Notes under the pieces: model-generated
The model's database searches: none
What the model saw: the letters and a program-made list of their open reading frames with translations, nothing else
What the model was told of the DNA's origin: nothing
Shown: positions 61,753-64,000 of the stretch, piece by piece
Layout of the letters: every line of letters starts with the position of its first letter
Numbering within the stretch: the first letter of the stretch is position 1
Position numbers and translations under genes: made by a program
Source: an uncultured Scytonema sp.
GTDB lineage: Bacteria > Cyanobacteriota > Cyanobacteriia > Cyanobacteriales > Nostocaceae
DNA length: 64,000 bases
Direction: 5' to 3'
Assembly: GCA_937873135.1 (NCBI GenBank)
Contig: CALMVQ010000377.1
Coordinates: 1 to 64,000, forward strand

Positions 61753-63858
61753 ATGATGGACTCCCCAAATTCCTCTTCATCTCGATCCTCTCGTTCTCTT
61801 AAGAGCGATCGCCGTCAGGCACGCAAACGGTCGAAGATCAGCATGAAAGGACTCTACCAAAGAGCTATCAAAGATGCTTTCATCAAGCTTAATCCCAAGT
61901 ATGCAATTAAAAATCCGGTGATGTTTTTAGTTTGGATCAGTGCCATCATCACTTTACTGCTAACAATCGATCCCAACCTATTTGGTTCAGTTGCAGGTAA
62001 AAACCCACGATTGTTCAATGGATTAGTTGGAGGGATTTTGTTCTTCACTGTCTGGAGTGCTAACTTTGCTGAAGCAGTGGCTGAAGGGCGGGGGAAGGCA
62101 CAAGCCGATGCTTTACGAGCAACACAGTCAGAAATAATTGCTAAAAAATTATCCCAAGATGGCTTAGTGATTGAAGTTCCTTCCACAAGCTTGGAGCGTG
62201 GCAGTACCGTATACGTAGTTGCTGGTGATATCATCCCTGCTGATGGGGAAGTGATTATGGGTGTTGCATCGGTTGATGAATCGGCAATTACCGGGGAATC
62301 AGCACCAGTACTGAAGGAAACAGGCTCGGATGTAGTTAGTTCTGTCACAGGTGGGACTCGCATTATCTCGGATGAACTTATCATCCGCATTACAGTAGAT
62401 CCAGGCAAAGGATTTCTTGACAGAATGATTGCCTTAGTGGAGGGAGCAGAACGTGCAAAAACACCAAATGAAATTGCTCTAACAGTTTTACTAGCAGTTC
62501 TGAGTTTAGTATTTCTATTTGTCGTCGTGACTCTGCCAGCGATCGCTAACTACGTCAAAATTCCAGTCAATGTCACCGTATTGATTGCTATATTAGTAGC
62601 CTTAATTCCCACCACAATTGGGGGATTACTGAGTGCGATCGGAATCGCTGGTATGGATCGAGTTGCCCAATTTAACGTCATTGCGACTTCCTGTCGGGCA
62701 GTAGAAGCGTGTAGTGATGTCAACATTCTCGTTCTTGACAAAACCGGTACAATTACTTTAGGCAACCGTTTGGCAGAAGAATTCATTCCTATCAACGGTC
62801 ATTCAATCGAGGAACTTGCCCATGTAGCTTTGGCTGCAAGCGTGTTTGATGATACCTCTGAAGGCAAATCGATTGTCCGACTCGCAGAAGGGTTAGATGC
62901 CAAAATTGATTTCGAGCGCGACAAAGCTGAAGCAGTTGATTTCTCAGCAACAACCCGCATGAGTGGCACAAATTTACCATATGGAAGTTTTGCACGTAAG
63001 GGCGCAGTATCAGCAATTAAGGGATTTATTGATTCCGGTAACGGAAATGAGACACTAGAACTTGATTCAGTATATGAACAAGTTTCAAAACTTGGAGGTA
63101 CACCTCTAGCAGTTGCCCTTGATCGTGAAATCTACGGTGTTATTTACCTCAAAGACATTGTCAAACCTGGTATTAAGGAACGCTTCGACCAGTTACGAAG
63201 AATGGGAGTGCAGACTACGATGCTGACTGGCGATAACCGCATTACCTCTAGTGTCATTGCCGATGAAGCTGGCGTAGATAACTTTATTGCCGAAGCGACT
63301 CCAGAAGACAAAATTTCTGCCATTCAAAAAGAACAAAAAGAAGGCAAAATGGTGGCAATGACAGGGGATGGCAGTAACGATGCGCCAGCGCTTGCTCAAG
63401 CCAATGTAGGGGTAGCAATGAATACAGGTACTAAAGCAGCAAAAGAAGCTGCTAATATAGTGGATTTGGACTCCGACCCCACAAAACTAATTGATATTAT
63501 TAGTATTGGTAAACAATTGCTGATAACTCGAGGTGCACTGACTACATTTTCGATAGCCAATGATATTGCCAAGTATGTGGCTATTCTCCCAGTGCTATTT
63601 GCCTCAGCTAAGCTGCAAAGTTTAAATATTATGAGGTTAAACAGCACCAATTCCGCAGTGTTGGCAACATTAATTTATAATGCTTTGATTATTCCTGCTT
63701 TGATCCCCTTAGCACTAACAGGAGTCAAGTTTACACCTATGACTCCGAATCAAATGTTGCAAAAAAATATTTTGATTTTTGGCTTGGGAGGCGTGGTTGC
63801 GCCGTTTATTGCGATTAAATTGATTGATTTAGTGATTACATCTGTAGGTTTAGTGTGA
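61753..63858 (+). CDS. kdpB: Potassium-transporting ATPase ATP-binding subunit KdpB
   Basis: The P-type ATPase subunit of the Kdp complex, 701 residues. Phosphorylation site Asp in VLDKTGTIT, ITGESAPV, KGA near nt 63000, and TGDGSNDAPALAQA. Membrane segments near 55-75, 85-105, 240-290 and 600-700. The N-terminal 30 residues are Ser/Arg-rich. Continues the kdp locus, but kdpC is not in the window. Confidence 0.95.
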   Translation: MMDSPNSSSSRSSRSLKSDRRQARKRSKISMKGLYQRAIKDAFIKLNPKYAIKNPVMFLVWISAIITLLLTIDPNLFGSVAGKNPRLFNGLVGGILFFTVWSANFAEAVAEGRGKAQADALRATQSEIIAKKLSQDGLVIEVPSTSLERGSTVYVVAGDIIPADGEVIMGVASVDESAITGESAPVLKETGSDVVSSVTGGTRIISDELIIRITVDPGKGFLDRMIALVEGAERAKTPNEIALTVLLAVLSLVFLFVVVTLPAIANYVKIPVNVTVLIAILVALIPTTIGGLLSAIGIAGMDRVAQFNVIATSCRAVEACSDVNILVLDKTGTITLGNRLAEEFIPINGHSIEELAHVALAASVFDDTSEGKSIVRLAEGLDAKIDFERDKAEAVDFSATTRMSGTNLPYGSFARKGAVSAIKGFIDSGNGNETLELDSVYEQVSKLGGTPLAVALDREIYGVIYLKDIVKPGIKERFDQLRRMGVQTTMLTGDNRITSSVIADEAGVDNFIAEATPEDKISAIQKEQKEGKMVAMTGDGSNDAPALAQANVGVAMNTGTKAAKEAANIVDLDSDPTKLIDIISIGKQLLITRGALTTFSIANDIAKYVAILPVLFASAKLQSLNIMRLNSTNSAVLATLIYNALIIPALIPLALTGVKFTPMTPNQMLQKNILIFGLGGVVAPFIAIKLIDLVITSVGLV

Positions 63859-63877
63859 GTCGTGAAGTCACTAAAAC

Positions 63878-64000
63878 AGTGCTGAGTGCGGAGGAAGAGT
63901 GCTGAGTGCTGAGTGCTGAGAAAGAGTAGGAGAAGAATATGTAATTAATCGTACTCCTTATTTGCTTTTAGTACTCAAGACTCAGGACTCAGGACTCAGG
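63878..64000. repeat. Heptamer array at right edge
   Basis: gtgctga units, then ggactca units in the opposite sense, as at 51596-51803. The array runs to the window edge, directly after kdpB and before any kdpC. Confidence 0.75.

Overview
The window comes from a filamentous, probably heterocyst-forming cyanobacterium (Nostocales-like). The evidence is a dnaE gene that ends in the N-half of a cyanobacterial split intein, GCGATCGC (HIP1) octamers in many genes, a clpR-clpP3 pair, a Flv1/Flv3-type flavodiiron pair, a kdpA/kdpB potassium locus, a PIN/TRAM protein, and heptamer and palindromic repeats typical of these genomes. No rRNA gene or intact tRNA gene was seen.

1-18.6 kb is the 3' part of a hybrid NRPS/PKS locus. 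It holds a two-module terminal NRPS with thioesterase (binding-pocket codes read as Leu then Gly), two tandem Fe(II)/2-oxoglutarate hydroxylase-like genes that arose by duplication, a malonyl-type PKS with a built-in aminotransferase (the kind that makes beta-amino acyl units), and an SbmA-like ABC exporter. The locus is partly decayed. Relics of another PKS lie between the NRPS and the hydroxylases, a relic of a thioesterase C-terminus lies between the PKS and the exporter, and the PKS has lost the start of its leading carrier domain. The product is therefore probably rearranged, or depends on genes left of the window.

19-29 kb: a small glycine-rich membrane protein, a 5'-truncated Flv3-type gene next to an intact Flv1-type gene, a DUF29 protein, a dicarboxylate/amino-acid symporter, split-intein DnaE-N, and a PD-(D/E)XK-like protein. 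29.2-33.1 kb is a compact accessory block (cupin, zinc alcohol dehydrogenase, aldo/keto reductase) divergent from an AraC regulator. It resembles the E. coli yqhC-yqhD-dkgA arrangement and was probably acquired laterally.

33.1-39.6 kb resembles a defence or toxin island: a PIN toxin pair, an orphan antitoxin, a Uma2 nuclease, a TPR-CHAT protease-like gene broken by two in-frame TAA codons, and remnants of an AbiE-type system. From 40 kb on the genes are mostly housekeeping: a Ser/Thr kinase, pgk, a universal stress protein, a VapBC-like pair, hemW, PIN/TRAM, a PhyH-like dioxygenase, a VOC protein, a VWA protein, clpR-clpP3, a J-domain protein, a GNAT pseudogene, a group 2-like sigma factor, priA, then kdpA - two small genes - kdpB. 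Many intergenic gaps carry palindromes, heptamer arrays or MITE-like repeats.
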